Source of the DNA: Minicystis rosea
GTDB taxonomy: Bacteria > Myxococcota_A > Polyangia > Polyangiales > Polyangiaceae
Assembly (NCBI GenBank): GCA_001931535.1
Contig: CP016211.1
Location: 8,665,703-8,729,702 of the forward strand
Direction: 5' to 3'
DNA: 64,000 bases
The notes under the pieces were generated by a model. That model was not told the origin of the DNA. It saw only the letters and a list, made by a program, of their open reading frames with translations, and searched no databases. Every line of letters starts with the position of its first letter. Positions within the stretch are counted from its first letter, which is position 1. Below are positions 63,904-64,000 of the stretch, piece after piece. Position numbers and translations under genes: made by a program.

Positions 63904-64000
63904 CGCCGCTTCGCGGCGGCGCTTCGCGCTCGTGCACCACCATCGGTTTCGATAGGGCCTCGCCCCAACCCCCGCCGGCGCGTTCCGGCCACGCCGACGG

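Overview
The window looks like a chromosomal segment from a myxobacterium, most likely the Polyangiales/Sorangiineae side (inference). The signs are very high GC with G/C-ending codons, which fill the antisense frames with long open shadows; many lipoproteins, several Cys-rich; an FHA-sigma54 activator; an AgmX/PglI-type lipoprotein; a CRTAC1-type FG-GAP protein; and small, poorly conserved transcription units. No rRNA, tRNA or CRISPR array was seen.

Layout. 1-1.9 kb: four tandem small peptides (about 51-54 aa) sharing a DDDVNVK..YV(D/N)CW..AP..R.L...P.VPPL signature, followed by a JmjC/cupin-type 2-oxoglutarate Fe(II) oxygenase; this is a RiPP-like precursor/enzyme cassette whose upstream part lies outside the window. 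2-6.4 kb: a PF10118-type diiron protein with a divergent TetR, a hypothetical, an AmgK-like sugar kinase, a small exported protein and a receiver-only response regulator. 6.5-9.7 kb: a decayed RsmG-like methyltransferase remnant and a Clp-like double AAA+ ATPase. 10-13.6 kb: a second, unusual peptide cassette with a 62-aa precursor-like peptide, a hairpin, a subtilase fused to a DUF1611-like P-loop domain, an acyl carrier protein and a thioesterase with a Cys nucleophile. I recognise no described pathway with this combination, and consider it the best candidate for a new system in the window.

13.6-25.6 kb is mostly housekeeping: GST, porin, TetR, CorA, PurL, HisN-like phosphatase, LolA-like lipoprotein, an RluA-methyltransferase fusion and PRPP synthetase. 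25.7-36.5 kb holds two toxin-like proteins (a Cys-rich N-terminal domain fused to a T4-type lysozyme, and a YopT-like C58 cysteine protease), a lipid kinase, two glycosyltransferases, a beta-propeller protein, a 7 x 21-bp tandem repeat and a beta-barrel gene split by an in-frame TGA directly after its signal peptide. 36.6-41.3 kb is a three-gene operon: epimerase, GT2-PaaK-like adenylase fusion, DUF362 protein. 42-44.3 kb is a [3Fe-4S] ferredoxin-P450 pair with a divergent TetR. 44.3-64 kb contains a CRTAC1 protein, SbcD, an HtrA lipoprotein, a 95-bp inverted-repeat element, a flippase-like membrane protein, a Tat-exported molybdoenzyme paired with a PepSY membrane subunit, large proteins of unknown function, MscS, the FHA-sigma54 activator, an SrkA-type kinase and a BNR-4 lipoprotein.

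Functional links are supported only inside the local cassettes named above. The other neighbours are separated by clear hairpin terminators or face opposite ways, so they are probably independently expressed.
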